Source of the DNA: Hormiphora californensis
Taxonomy: Eukaryota; Ctenophora; Tentaculata; Cydippida; Pleurobrachiidae
Direction of reading: 5' to 3'
DNA length: 64,000 bases
NCBI GenBank assembly: GCA_020137815.1
Contig: CM035358.1
Span: 2,031,821 to 2,095,820 of the forward strand
Shown here in pieces: positions 23,001 through 31,775 of this stretch. Under the pieces are notes generated by a model. It saw nothing but the letters and a program-made list of their open reading frames with translations, was not told where the DNA came from and did no database searches. Within the stretch, counting starts at the first letter, position 1. Each line of letters begins with the position of its first letter. Both the position numbers and the translations under genes were made by a program.

Positions 23001-26000
23001 ATGACTGTGATGCAACAGATTCCAATGATACGGTGTTTGTGGGGTGTTTGAGGAGCTTAGATTCCGATTCTTACTCGCTGGTAGTAGAATGGAATGGTAC
23101 CTACCCCGGTATTGGGTACTTTGACTTCCCCCTCCGGTATGCAGCTGATATCAACATCTCGGAATCCGTTGGGTTGATCTTCAGAGATGGGGATATCATC
23201 GATCTGGACAGCCCTCACTTCACTGACAATGTATTTGTATCAAGTCTTGTTGAGGAGGTGGCGTTTATGGTGCCGCTGAACTATGAGATTGAGGTGTCGT
23301 GGGAGGTAGCTGAACCTCTAATTGACTCTCTCCTTCCAGCTCTAAACACTACCCTAACCTCCGCTGCAGAACTCACGGTATCAGGTAGCCCCTACGCAAA
23401 CCTCACCAACTCCACCATTTGGAATAGGTTTGTAACCGACATGAGGGTGACATGTCCTGCAAATAACTTTGCGACGGAGTACGGATTCAATCGGGTTCTA
23501 ATCTCTCATCACTTGGTGTTCAATAACGTCAGCTACCCTGCTATACATGCATACTGATACCTATGCCATGTTCGAATGGAGTACAGAAGGATGGTACAGC
23601 TACTATCTACCCACCCCTACCGGGGCTGAGACCGAACTAGAGGGGGCCATGCTGGATCTACTGATGAGGGAGAGCGAGGGAAATGTGGTACTGAGTAGAG
23701 GGGATGATGGAGGTGTGGTGAGGGAGGTAGGGGATGAGCTGCCACTTGCCGAGTTGTGTCAGTGGCTGGCTGATAGAGGACTTGATAAATACCCCTGTAT
23801 GAACTGAATAATAGGTGGTAGAGACTGGTGGTTAGGTGGGGTAAATTGTATGTTGTTGGTTCCATTAACTGATGTGAATAATGGAACCAAGAACATGAAA
23901 TAGGCCATGAAATGAATGTTGGTAGTATAGAATAGCTCTCCGAACATTTCGTCTTTTTCCCACCCTCAAAAGATGCATTTATCGCTTAGATATTTTGAAT
24001 ACAATGGGCTACCTGCTAACTTTTTGAATATATTCAAACAATATTTTGTGCTTTGCTAGTCTATAATGTTCAAATAAGATATAATTGTCAGTTACAAAGC
24101 TGTTTTTGCAGGCGATAACAAGGTCCTAGTCTCCTTGGATCCTCGTCATGCTGGCAGCTATGGACTCCACACCTTGCAGATACAGGTAGATTGTTATGTT
24201 CTAACCCTCCCTTTGTAAAGGCGGGCCGTGCGAAACAGGGTCTAGCTAGGCAACAGGTATATACACTTAATGACACTCACCCACACCTCACTACCCCAAT
24301 AAACCCTTGCAGACTCATAACCTCAATATTATTAAGAGGGTTTACTAATGATAAACCCTCTCACTCCTTGTTGAGTAAGGGATAGAGAAGCCCCTCTCAA
24401 CAACTCAACAACTTGCACTCCTAGGTTGGAAGGGTGGTATTTCGGGACAAAACCCCTCCTCCCTCTCTACCCCCATGGTTCTCTACCCTCAACGTGGGAA
24501 GGGAGGTTTCAAGTGTGGAGGTGTCCGTTAACCAACCCGCCGAGAAAATGTTCATATCCGGTCAGGAACAGGTATATTGGACAACGAGAGAATAATCTCT
24601 AGATTTAGGGTATTTCGAACGTTCCGTGGGCAGTATGTCAGAGATTTAGGGTATTTCGAATTTAGTATTAGCCATTGGATTAGGGGATGCATATTGTATA
24701 TTTGAACATGAAAACAACTTTCTTGTCATACCGTAATCTGGGGTAACTTTGTTTTGCAGGGTAACTTTGGACACTTTCAAAATTTGGCTTTAGTCCAAAA
24801 TTACCAACAGATAAGGACAGATTTGGCATAATTTTTGGGTGTACAAGTAATTGACCCACAAATGTCTAACTAACGGTACAATTATTTTTTTCAATTCTAT
24901 GCTAATTAGCTCCTAATTATGGGCAAACATAATTGATGTCAAAATCGCTAAAAATGTTCAAATCAAAATGGGTACCATAGATTTGACCGGGCTAATGACC
25001 GAATCAAGTTTGCTCCATAGAGTGGAAGGGTTTCGATCAAATAATTCGGGGCACCATTTTTCAAACCCGATCAATTACTTTAATTGAGACTAATAGGGGT
25101 GGCTAATGTTACCCCACCATTTTTTTGAATTTTGGGGTAACTTTGGACGGGGTGCCAAAGTTACCCCACACTACAGGTTTTGCACTTTTGGTGTCTGCAG
25201 AGTTGCCTTAGACCTTCTCTGAATTGTTTAGCCCACTCCACGCCCATTTCCATCCATCTATTCGATATGTTAGTGAAAAAACTAGGATTTGGACTATTTT
25301 ATGAAGCTAAATCACAGAAATCCGGCATGAAACCCATCAAACTTCAATAATTTGGGGTTCCTTATCCATACTGTAGCTTGTTAGATGGTATTGGATCTCT
25401 AGGCGAGTGTTTTAGTTCTTGTAGACAATCTATGCAGGAGCACAGATACCAAAACTCCTTTATTTAGCCAGTACCCATAACTAGACCACTTCCTGTCTAT
25501 CCAATTCAGCAAAAAGAACTGACACACTCGCCTAGATCAGGGCCAATACCATCTACCAAACTAAAGGGTGGATGAGGAACCCCAAATTACTGAAGTGTGA
25601 TGGGTTTCAGACCGGATGTGGCAACCTCTAAATCAAGTCCGATTGAGCTGAAATTTTATTTCGTTGCTAGTTGCATCATTCCTCACACCCAAAAAAGTTG
25701 ATTCGACATCAACAATTTTTTTTAAATCATGGTGCGTTTGGCTAACCCTATTGTTCTTTTTTAATTTATTGGCCCATTTAAACCCCATTTAAACATTTTA
25801 TGTTCATTTATTTATCATTGCAAAATGTTCGGATTTATGTTTGTTCCAATATTACTATCGTGGGGTAACTTTGGACGGGTGTCCAAAGTTACCCCACCCT
25901 CATTCCAAAGTTACCCCATGCCCTAAAACCCCACTTACACTAAAATACACGTTAATTAATGTAATTAAATGAGAGGGGACCAAAAATTTCACTAGTTATA

Positions 26001-27690
26001 TCTGGTGTACTAGGTTTGGAACGGGATTATTTGGTTCAAAAATTTTCGAGTGTGGTTCTGGCAAGGAGTTATTTTAGGAGAATGCTAAAAAGTGGTACAA
26101 AGTTACCCCAACTTACGGTACTACGCGATATTGTATTATCGCTTTGGTGAGACAATACTTTCCAAATTCGTGAAAACCAATTCCCTCCTGCAGATGTTAC
26201 CGTTGACAATTGTCTCTGAGAAACATTTCCACTCCCTCTCTGTGACATTAAAACCTGGATCTCCCAACATCTCCTTCAAAAACGTGGAAAATGGAATGTA
26301 CGAACTAGAGGTAGGAGAAAATCCGTGTGTTTTGTGTTTATGTTTTCTTGCTTTCGTGTCGTCATTTTGTTTCATCTCTTTCCCCCCCCCCCTTTTTTCC
26401 CCTTCTCACACTCAGTATCACTTCTTATCTTCTTGTACCCCCCACTGTCGAGCTACATTTTGGTCTAATATTACCCGCCGCCCCACCCCCACCCACCCTC
26501 CCCCTCCCACCTCTCCCAATATAGCGGACATTGCTATACTGCATACTACAGAGACAATCCTTGTGTTTTGGTGCACTAAGTCGCTTATCGCGTGTAACTA
26601 ATAACAAATGTTCTTAGCTTTCCCACCCTGTTGTCTGTCTTCTAGAACATTCTAGTGGTGCTACATTCTGTCCGACGCCTTTTTGTGTTTGATTGTTCTC
26701 GTTTATCTTTTACATATATCTATGCTGGAAATACACCTCTCATCTCATCACCAACAACATCACGGTACCAATCACCCATCAAAATGCTGTAAGTTTGTCA
26801 GTCCGTAATGTTTGTTGTTTATAAAATTAGATACATCTAGAAAGCCCTGGTCCAATATGTTTCTCACTATTATAATTTATTTCATGAACTTTCCACTCAC
26901 CAATACTCGCTCATTCGTTACTAGTTTCAAGGTGATCACAATCAATTCACTGATTGAGATACAATGTTTTCATTCCAAAACCGTTCATTCATAATTTGTT
27001 GTTTTTATATTTCCATTCATTATATACCTTAATAATATTATTGATACGAAATCACCAGAGTCATATTAGATCAAATGATCTTATGCTACAGTTACCCAAG
27101 AAAATTTATTGGTATTTTTCCATTGTTTCTTGCTTAAATTATTTTAGAATTCGGACTGAAAAATGAGAATTTTCATCTACACCACCATTACTATATCTAG
27201 CTTGCGAGTGAGCCTTAACTAGTATAGCTACAGTTACTGAGAAGAATTAAGTTTTACGATCTAGAAGTATGATTTCATATTCTTTCACCCACGACAGACC
27301 CCCGACAGACAGAAGACGATCTGGTGGTGATTCCGAAAGGATGATCCGGCACTATGCTGTCTCGCCTGTTCGGCGAGACTTGGCTGTGTGACTGTTTACA
27401 GTCCCAGATGAGTGGTCCAAACCAAACCAAACCAAACCAAACTAGAGGTAGGAGTGAACTTTCAATCCTGGCTTTCAATCAATCTCTATTAGGTCACTTC
27501 CCTGAAGTGTACCACATAGTACAGTCAAACCTCGATTTACCGGACTTCTTAGGGATATCTCATAGCATTTTCGTACGGTCAATCGAGGTAAAACGAGGTT
27601 TAACTGTGCTCATCATATCCCCCCTCTGTTCACACTTCACTCGCTTCTCTCTCACTCCCGTTTTCACTCACTCGACACTCTCACACCCCC

Positions 27691-27753
<63 letters not shown>

Positions 27754-28868
27754 GCTTTCCCCTTTTTTCAGGATGATCAGATGGGAATGTTCAGTGTAGA
27801 ACGTGGAACTACCGAGCAATCATCCTGGAGCCTGACCCTACCCGCGGTCCACTCTAACAAACCCATCAACCTGCTCCTTCCCATCACCTTGACAACACCA
27901 GATTCTGAATCCCTCTTCTCCAGGGAGCCCCTCACTGTTTCCTGGCCGGGTGGGGAACAGCGGGTCCATCTGGCTGTCCACCAACCCTTTATTTGTACCA
28001 ACCAAACTCGCTTTTTGGATGGCAATGGGGTGTTTCTATTACTCGATCTGGTATCCAATCTACCTCAACCCGTCACCATAGAAACTCTAGATGCAGGGTC
28101 ATGTGAGGGGTGTGGTCCAGTGGTCCCATTTTCACCATGCACCCTTGTCCCGCGGCAAAGTTACTCCTTCATATGGAAATGCAACACTCGGGAAAACACA
28201 CCACCCTCCGTTACCATTGGTTACACTTCATCTGGACTCTCGTGTACCTATACCCACACCCTAAACCCTCCTCCCTCTCCTCCCTTCTTCTCCGCATCCA
28301 TATCATGTCTGACTCCCAACCCCATGGAGGGGCAGATCTGCTCCTTTGAAGTGAACCTCAAGTCCCAGGATACCAAGACGTGGAGGTTGCTTGTGTGGCC
28401 TCCATACCCTACCCCAGGAGTGGGCCGTGTGTGGGTTCCAGAGACGTACAGGTGGACCTCAAGGAGAAGCTAACGTTCTCAGTGGATCTTGTACCTCTCA
28501 GTAAGGGAAGGTTGGAGTTCCCCCGGGTAGTCCTTTGGGAGTTCAGAGATACACAACTCCAGATTACAGGACCATCCCGAGATCTGCAGTATATCATCTC
28601 ATCAGATCAAGGCCCCCTCTCGCCCCTTGGGGGAGGTCCACCACCAGTTAGACGCCGTTCAGGAGGAGGGGGTGGTAATTCAACCCAACAGCAGCCCAGG
28701 GCGGAGAAGTTGGAGTATAGTGCGGGGAGGGAGAGGACTAAACCCGTTAATAGTGTTGTACTAAATACTATGACAACTAACAGTATTAGTGTGGTTCCTG
28801 CGGAGAGGCTGGCATCATTCAATGGTTTGTCTCTAATTACCTGTACAGTAGGGTTCCATAGCAACTAG
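4376..28868 (+). CDS. TRAPPC10: Trafficking protein particle complex subunit 10 (TRAPPC10), 5' end missing
   Basis: TRAPPC10 is a subunit of the TRAPPII tethering complex and Rab exchange factor at the Golgi. Exons read by phase and similarity: 4376-4466, 13334-13474, 13718-13825, 14053-14205, 14518-14651, 14976-15075, 15936-16031, 16068(or 16134)-16296, 16425-16589, 16682-16870, 18311-18459, 18901-19023, 19167-19368, 24112-24185, 24425-24571, 26194-26310, then 27772 to about 28868. Recognisable stretches include a helical block in exons 13718-16870, a C-rich beta region, and TTLQP|G at the 19368/24112 junction, matching the vertebrate TLEPG segment. Phases agree at nearly every junction. Oddities: exons for the first roughly 100 residues are not seen, and two introns contain whole other genes. 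A frame change near 28380-28416 needs either a 31-37 nt intron or a frameshift. The C-terminal end is uncertain; an exon may follow a GTTTGT donor near 28824. Confidence 0.85.
4673..4983. mobile_element. Foldback MITE (about 310 bp)
   Basis: An inverted repeat of about 90 bp: a left arm starting GCCAAAAACTAACAG matches, on the other strand, the right arm ending CTGTTAGTTTTTGGC. A CT-rich loop lies between the arms. It sits inside the 8.7 kb element. Confidence 0.85.
4984..6639. other. Interior of the 8.7 kb element, no gene seen
   Basis: No reading frame of note. A short (GTAT)n run lies near 5588-5612 and a (GT)n run near 5730-5746. The 3' end of the minus-strand LINE probably lies in the right half, but I could not locate a clear tail. 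Confidence 0.4.
6988..7341 (-). pseudogene. LINE RNase H domain fragment
   Basis: The minus-strand frame has the order of an RNase H: a GAG...Y segment, a central Glu in a NQAEMQAI context, SDSQ, and a final VKAH near the end. It lies downstream of the RT and is out of frame with it. A 1-nt difference in an A-run at about 6995 separates it from the following ADLLAKRG segment, so at least one frameshift truncates it. Confidence 0.8.
7794..10428 (-). CDS. LINE ORF2: AP-endonuclease and reverse transcriptase
   Basis: Open on the minus strand from about 10428 to 7794. The ATG at 10061 is internal: upstream codons read IIQHNLHTEIAATQKAM, the expected first strand of an AP-endonuclease, so the true start lies further upstream. 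Endonuclease signatures include TDSNARNKSWGD, and TLSDHK near its end. The RT has a GTPQGGILSPLLW motif and the catalytic LYADD. A thumb/connection segment follows. The reading frame upstream runs into a 30-bp tandem repeat. Confidence 0.88.
10201..10740 (-). repeat. 30-bp tandem repeat coding for decapeptides within the LINE
   Basis: About 17 copies of a 30-bp unit (plus strand GGGGGTGCTGTGTGTGACTA followed by GGTCACTAGC). Thirty bases is ten codons. On the minus strand the unit reads Thr-Pro-Ala-Ser-Asp-Leu-Val-Thr-His-Ser, kept open from an ATG at 10806 for about 130 codons. An irregular unit at about 10425-10470 shifts the frame before the endonuclease frame resumes. The array probably formed an extended N-terminal linker of ORF2. 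Confidence 0.85.
10971..11375 (-). CDS. LINE ORF1-type protein segment
   Basis: A 134-codon minus-strand frame directly upstream of the LINE repeat region. It is hydrophilic with a mixed charge pattern and no motif I recognise. Its position between the basic N-terminal frame (11950-11768) and ORF2 suggests an ORF1/gag product, or the C-terminal part of one split by a frameshift. Confidence 0.5.
   Translation of the reverse strand: MNSRSQITNQNLPLTAPPLTPPRLETECDFLTVTITKSLSMDLLKDKGEIDMIIQGIVRDKITGENTKCSAFIPPRVMDTSIRIYIRLPEGYKINEALLEKPELWSFFVVKTKKITLTKKRATIASVVETIKNS
11951..13222. other. Right part of the 8.7 kb element, no gene seen
   Basis: Contains GC-rich DNA to about 12550, then AT-rich DNA with many homopolymer runs, ending in TTAAC-rich subterminal sequence and a C-run. 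The 5' UTR of the minus-strand LINE probably lies in the left part. No coding frame convinced me. Confidence 0.4.
14694..14762. repeat. Short dispersed repeat with GTCGCGGGGCG core
   Basis: A T-rich arm, a GTCGCGGGGCG core and a right end GGAGGGTC.AACAAGGCAA. A second copy with the same order lies at about 30723-30806. It occupies a TRAPPC10 intron. Confidence 0.6.
15276..15340. repeat. Perfect hairpin, about 30-bp arms
   Basis: ATTGTGACAAGTGAAAC at the left and GTTTCACTTGTCACAAT at the right are exact reverse complements, with complementarity continuing to a GGAT loop. It lies in a TRAPPC10 intron. Confidence 0.9.
15639..15791. repeat. (GA)n microsatellite
   Basis: A nearly pure GA tract in a TRAPPC10 intron, with a brief GTGAGTGAGAGAGTA interruption around 15703-15716. 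Confidence 0.95.
16871..17053. repeat. (CT)n microsatellite
   Basis: Starts only a few bases after the donor of the TRAPPC10 exon ending at 16870 and is interrupted once by a C-run near 16994. It precedes the nested homeobox gene. Confidence 0.95.
17220..17226 (+). promoter_or_regulatory. TATA box of the nested homeobox gene
   Basis: TATAAAA lies 94 bases before the homeobox ATG, at a fitting distance for a short 5' UTR of an intronless gene. No other TATA match was seen nearby. Confidence 0.55.
17320..17919 (+). CDS. Homeobox transcription factor, intronless, nested in a TRAPPC10 intron
   Basis: A single-exon 199-aa protein. The first 110 residues are rich in Pro, Tyr, Leu and Gln, like an activation region. 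A basic stretch (about 121-130, KKRRSRR) precedes a homeodomain at residues 134-193, very near the C-terminus. Key positions fit: R5, F8, L16, F20, W48, F49, Q50, N51, R53, so it should bind TAAT-type sites in the nucleus. The class is unclear: Q50 and the helix-3 sequence WFQNRRAKMKR suit ANTP- or PRD-like families, but the first two helices are divergent. It lies between TRAPPC10 exons 16682-16870 and 18311-18459 on the same strand, with its own TATA box. The ATG sits in ACCATGG, which also nearly completes an X-box palindrome (17314-17327). Confidence 0.92.
   Translation: MATIPVSSSYPCQFNSEFYDLPTPLGPLPEFYQLPLYPDYYTAFGITSPTSLAEEQMLHSQFLTSIPDLIDPSQLPPLVAPPQQISYPVPREDASTQQLPYPIDDDCQIVSSTTSCGPIRPAKKRRSRRSPDSSCRHRTKFLPYQLEYLEVEFSKTPFAVSDRKEEIARNLGLPAKTVALWFQNRRAKMKRSGSGLKEC
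17920..18310. other. 3' flank of the homeobox gene
   Basis: Contains three near-identical copies of GATTGTTACATTAACTAGAG separated by GA runs (about 17925-18015), a small tandem duplication in the presumed 3' UTR. C/T-rich DNA then leads into the next TRAPPC10 acceptor. Confidence 0.6.
18414..18660 (+). repeat. 46-bp minisatellite built from a TRAPPC10 exon end, its splice donor and an X-box
   Basis: Five units end in TATTCAAG at about 18459, 18505, 18551, 18597 and 18643, a 46-bp period. The first unit is the 3' end of the coding exon 18311-18459 with its donor CAAG|GTAAC. Later units repeat the exon-like part (CCAACACTCCTACCCCTACA) and the donor-like AAG|GTAAC followed by CATGGTAACC. The last copy has GTTAAC in place of GGTAAC. 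Several alternative 5' splice sites therefore stand in a row. Confidence 0.9.
19321..21118 (+). repeat. 94/103-bp minisatellite copying a TRAPPC10 exon end and splice donor about 17 times
   Basis: The coding exon 19167-19368 ends with a block GGAGCATGTTGGGATCTTCC through CTACAACCAG, followed by donor GTATGTACAATATAAAGG and several GGTTACCATG units. This whole segment recurs about 17 times in the intron with a period of 94 or 103 bp; the 9-bp difference is one GTTACCATG/ATAGTTACC sub-unit. Every copy keeps CAG|GTATGT. The junction GGTTACCAG|GAGGAGC before each copy also resembles a 3' splice site, although its pyrimidine tract is poor. The array stops at about 21118 with a truncated copy. Confidence 0.95.
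21119..22209. other. Intronic stretch between minisatellite and esterase
   Basis: Unique-looking AT-rich DNA. One more GGTTACCATG cluster at about 21640-21675 is preceded by AATATAAAGGAGGG, the intronic part of the minisatellite unit, so a stray array fragment lies 500 bp downstream. A frame at about 21880-22060 stays open for about 60 codons, but a direct splice from 19368 to 24112 is in phase and better supported. Confidence 0.5.
22210..23807 (+). pseudogene. Carboxylesterase/cholinesterase-like gene with two frame breaks, nested in a TRAPPC10 intron
   Basis: An intronless type-B carboxylesterase (alpha/beta hydrolase). The start encodes a short N-tail and one membrane segment (about residues 7-27), suggesting a type II or signal-anchored protein. 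Family features: IKYAEDPVGDLRF near the start, the oxyanion-hole WIHGGG, SINYRLGFLGW, and the nucleophile elbow VGESAGG (about 22846). Three frames together span about 530 codons, the usual family length. The breaks are a shift between about 22640 and 22690 and a second near 23545, where an extra GCAT would explain it. No room exists for introns at either point. The C-terminal catalytic His region is not recognisable. It is either a recent pseudogene or a gene damaged by assembly errors. Confidence 0.75.
24192..24253. repeat. Dispersed repeat starting TTATGTTCTAACCCTCC
   Basis: Copies share GTTATGTTCTAACCCTCC at the left and GTCTAGCTAGGCAA at the right. A second copy lies at about 35104-35162, and a partial one at about 57400-57425. 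Confidence 0.7.
24731..26118. mobile_element. Non-autonomous DNA transposon with GGGGTAACTTTGG motifs
   Basis: Termini CCGTAATCTGGGGTAACTTT (left) and the inverse, AAAGTTACCCCAACTTACGG (right), are flanked by TA on both sides, as for Tc1/mariner-type insertions. GGGGTAACTTTGGAC, or its complement, recurs internally near 24768, 25135, 25155, 25862, 25885 and 25905. No transposase frame is present. It lies between TRAPPC10 exons 24425-24571 and 26194-26310. Confidence 0.75.
27520..27606. mobile_element. Pogo-like MITE copy
   Basis: TA followed by CAGTCAAACCTCGATTTACC at the left and an inverse GAGGTTTAACTG at the right. It belongs with the CAGTCGGACCCCGATTTACC copies elsewhere in the window. 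Confidence 0.6.
27690..27749. repeat. (CT)n microsatellite
   Basis: A pure CT tract ending about 20 bases before the acceptor of the last large TRAPPC10 exon at 27772, so it may act as an extended polypyrimidine tract. Confidence 0.9.
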
Positions 28869-29060
28869 GCTGTGTTGCATTGGTTACAATAGCAACGAGG
28901 TTGAGTTAGACTGGTTACCATAGCAACGAGACTGTGTTGAACTGGTTACCATAGCAACGAGGTTGAGTTAGACTGGTTACCATAGCAACGAAATTGTTGA
29001 ACTGGTTACCATAACAGCGACACTGTTTTGGATTGGTTGCCATGCCCATAGCAACGGGAC
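28850..29060 (+). repeat. About 34-bp X-box minisatellite at the TRAPPC10 3' end
   Basis: Six loose units contain GGTTACCATAGCAACGAG or a variant joined by TTGAGTTAGACT or TGTGTTGAACT linkers. GTTACCATAGCAAC fits the RFX X-box form GTTRCC-AT-RGYAAC. It overlaps the end of the last open TRAPPC10 frame. Confidence 0.85.
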
Positions 29061-29489
29061 TGTTTCATTATCTTTTTTTCTGATATGTGTAGCAGGCTAC
29101 ATTATTTACTTGTGTGTGTGTTGTTTTCTTTGTTTACTGTGATTTACCGTTAAATTGATTGAAAACTTAAAATTATTGACAGTATTACATCAATTCAACT
29201 AAATACTCTTACAATCCTATCATCCTCTGAATTAATCTCTCAAGTCTCAACTAATCTCTCAATTATCTATTTAGCATGTCTTACAAGGCACTGGCACCCG
29301 ATAAAGCAGTTCAGTGTTCATCTTTGCGTGGCGGTGGGATCTCACAATACTGGAGTGGAAACATGGTTGACAGTATCTGACGGAGAGAGAGAGGAATGGA
29401 GTAGCAACAAGAGGTCAGAATTCTGCACTGATACTCATCTTCTACCGAATCAAGCATCTCACTCACTGTCACGTAGTATTCACTATACT

Positions 29490-31775
29490 TCACACTACTT
29501 CACCATTATTATCATTCTGATTAATCTTCTCAGTTGTACCATCCGCCTTCTCCTCGGATTCTGAGGGGTCTTGATCTGTCCTTTTACCACCCGCCCTCTC
29601 CTCTGCCCTCTTTCTTCCACTACTTCTTTTAAACTGGGTCTGGGGTGTAGTCCTCCCCCGAATGTACCTGAAATGGTAACTATGGTAACACACCTAATTG
29701 ATTGAATGGTAACACAAGCTAAATCAGTAAATGGTTACCATGGTAACACAAGCTAAATCAGTAGATAGTTACCATGGTAACCTACCTCGGCATCATTTCC
29801 TCCTCATTGTTAAAACTCCTACTCAGTGGATTGCTGTTCCCCATCTTATTATCTCGAACTATCACCTCCGATTGTGATCTGAGCCCAGCTATTTGTCGTG
29901 CAATAACCTGAGAGTTGAATTGTAGTTTTGAACATGGAAACCATTCTTGAAGTTAAATTCATTTTGTTCTTGATTTATTTACTCTCCCCGATCAAACTCA
30001 AAGCTCCTAGCTGTCGGCTAGTGCGACCCTCTCTCACTGTAAAGAGAGGTTATTAACACGCCTTTGTTATGTCCTGACCCTCCGTTAGTATTACAATGTA
30101 ACGGTCCGTTACTAACTTAGTACATTGTTACAATATTTGTCGCAGGGCGGAGCTGTCTGGCGCCGCGACCCATCTGAGCGCACTGTCATCAAATCAAATT
30201 GGGGTCTGGCGCCGCCAGACAGGGGCGGAGAGGGTCGAGCATGGCAAACAAACAAACAAATATTGTAACAATGTACTAAGTTATATAGTTGGTATACCAG
30301 TTATTTCGGATTTTAAAGTTTCTATTACCCATGAAGGTGGCCTCATGATGCATGCTGTATGGTCTGATACAATGTCTGGTAGGACCTCCACTGAGCCACT
30401 TTGAGTTCTGCTGTGAAGGGACTGCCTGTAAAATAGTATGTGATATTAACCCTGAGTTACCGCGGATGGATAAACTTTCCCCGATTTATTTAAGGAATTT
30501 ACAAAATTTCACCCCTATATTATGCCGAATGGATTATAATGGACGTTATTCATTATGACATGACGTAATGCTAAATAAAGCAGCATGTGATTGTCGGAGA
30601 GCATGAAAAGTCCATTCTATCCGAGAATCACGCCATTCGTTGGAGTTAATAAAGAGTTGGAGTTAATAAAGATAAAGGGTATGAGATTCTAACAAAGAGT
30701 CCTGGGGGAGGGGAAGGCTTGTTTTGTTCCAACCTTTTTATTCTATTTTATAAAAAATCCCTCCTCTCCGTCGCGGGGCGCCGGGAGGGAGGGTCAAACA
30801 AGGCAAGGGAAGGCCGGGGATTGGATTCTTTTTCACTCACCAACGTACCCCTTTCTGTCGCTCATTATTTTGGTAACTATTAAAGTGAGAGAGAACAGCA
30901 GGGATTTTCATAAAAAGTCATCTGGATACCCCTTGATGCATGGCTAACTAAAACTTTAGTGAAAACCGCATGTCTCTAGCATGTTTTTGAAAATTGAGCT
31001 AACACATGCGAGACGCACCATAATGGGCCCATAACACGGTCGCTTGTAGTGGGAAAACGGTAATGGAAAACGAAGATACAGTAAGACGACGCGCAACCGT
31101 GACCAATCAGGGCGCTAGTACGTGCTGACACATGAACTTTTTGCCGCGCGTTATGCACCGTGCGCGTCTCCTTACTGTATTTTGCGTTACCGTATTTTGA
31201 CTGCAAGCAGCACTGTAATGGGCGTAACTGCATGTACAATATGAATTTACGCCCATTATAGGCCCATAATGGTGCGTCTCGCATGTGTTAGCTCGATTTT
31301 CAAAAACATGCGGTTTTCACTAAAGTTTTATAGTTAGCCATCAAGGAGTATCCAGATAACTTTTTGTGAAAATCCCTGCTGTTCTCTCTCACTTTAAACT
31401 GTGTGGGGCAATAAAAATCCCCCCCCCCCCCAAGTCTACCATAGTTCTGCAGATACCGCGGAGCGCTAGAATTCGGGGCAGTAACTCTATGAGACAAATA
31501 AGTAACTTGACCAAAATTCAGACCTCTAGGAATGAACATTGTCATTTATTCCGAGAAAAATAATTTTTCGGACCAGGGGAGGGGGTATTTTTATTGCCCC
31601 ACACAGTACATTTGTAGCTAGAAAGTATTATACCTGATTACTCGATAGTCCCATTCCTTCTTTTCTTTTTCTGTTGCATTGCAGACTTCATTCAGGGACC
31701 TGCAGTAGGTCGCCTCGCTTCTCAGTCCTGATCTGGTGAATGTGAATCTGGCAACGTTGACTGCCATTTCCTGAT
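29490..31775 (-). CDS. Unidentified minus-strand gene, last three exons
   Basis: Exons in transcription order: 31775-31642 (acceptor CCCTCAG, donor GTAATC), 29907-29786 (acceptor CTCTCAG, donor GTAGGT) and 29667-29490 (acceptor ATTTCAG, ending in TGA). Phases are consistent: the first exon enters with 2 nt of a split codon, and its end and the last junction match. The protein part is about 144 residues: an N-terminal helical stretch with three Cys (EMAVNVARF...CRSLNEVC), then EKKEWDYRVIARQIAGLRSQSE, then a Lys/Arg/Glu-rich disordered tail. I do not recognise the family. The first exon would be upstream (above 31775), within MITE-rich DNA. An X-box palindrome lies directly after the donor of the middle exon. 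Confidence 0.55.
29668..29785. repeat. X-box cluster in the intron of the minus-strand gene
   Basis: Three palindrome-like sites (GGTAACTATGGTAAC, GGTTACCATGGTAAC, AGTTACCATGGTAACC) with a repeated linker ACACAAGCTAAATCAGTA. The last abuts the donor of exon 29907-29786 on the minus strand. Confidence 0.85.
30114..30283. mobile_element. Small foldback repeat
   Basis: AACTTAGTACATTGTTACAA at the left and its inverse TTGTAACAATGTACTAAGTT at the right, around a GC-rich core containing GTCTGGCGCCGC. Confidence 0.7.
30880..31397. mobile_element. TTAA-flanked foldback element
   Basis: Arms of roughly 100-150 bp beginning TTAAAGTGAGAGAGAACAGC and ending with the inverse. TTAA lies at both ends (30880-30883, 31394-31397), as for piggyBac-type target duplications. 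The terminus is shared with the element at 34495-34869. Confidence 0.75.
31398..31608. mobile_element. MITE with CTGTGTGGGGCAATAAAAAT termini
   Basis: The left end CTGTGTGGGGCAATAAAAAT and the inverse right end ATTTTTATTGCCCCACACAG are perfect. It directly abuts the preceding foldback element. Related ends occur at 45480-45506 and 48413-49266. Confidence 0.8.

Noticed and set aside
26647-26790. Possible TRAPPC10 exon after TTCTAG with a GTAAGT donor
   Set aside because: Using it gives an in-frame stop in the next exon, whereas 26310 to 27772 joins in phase.
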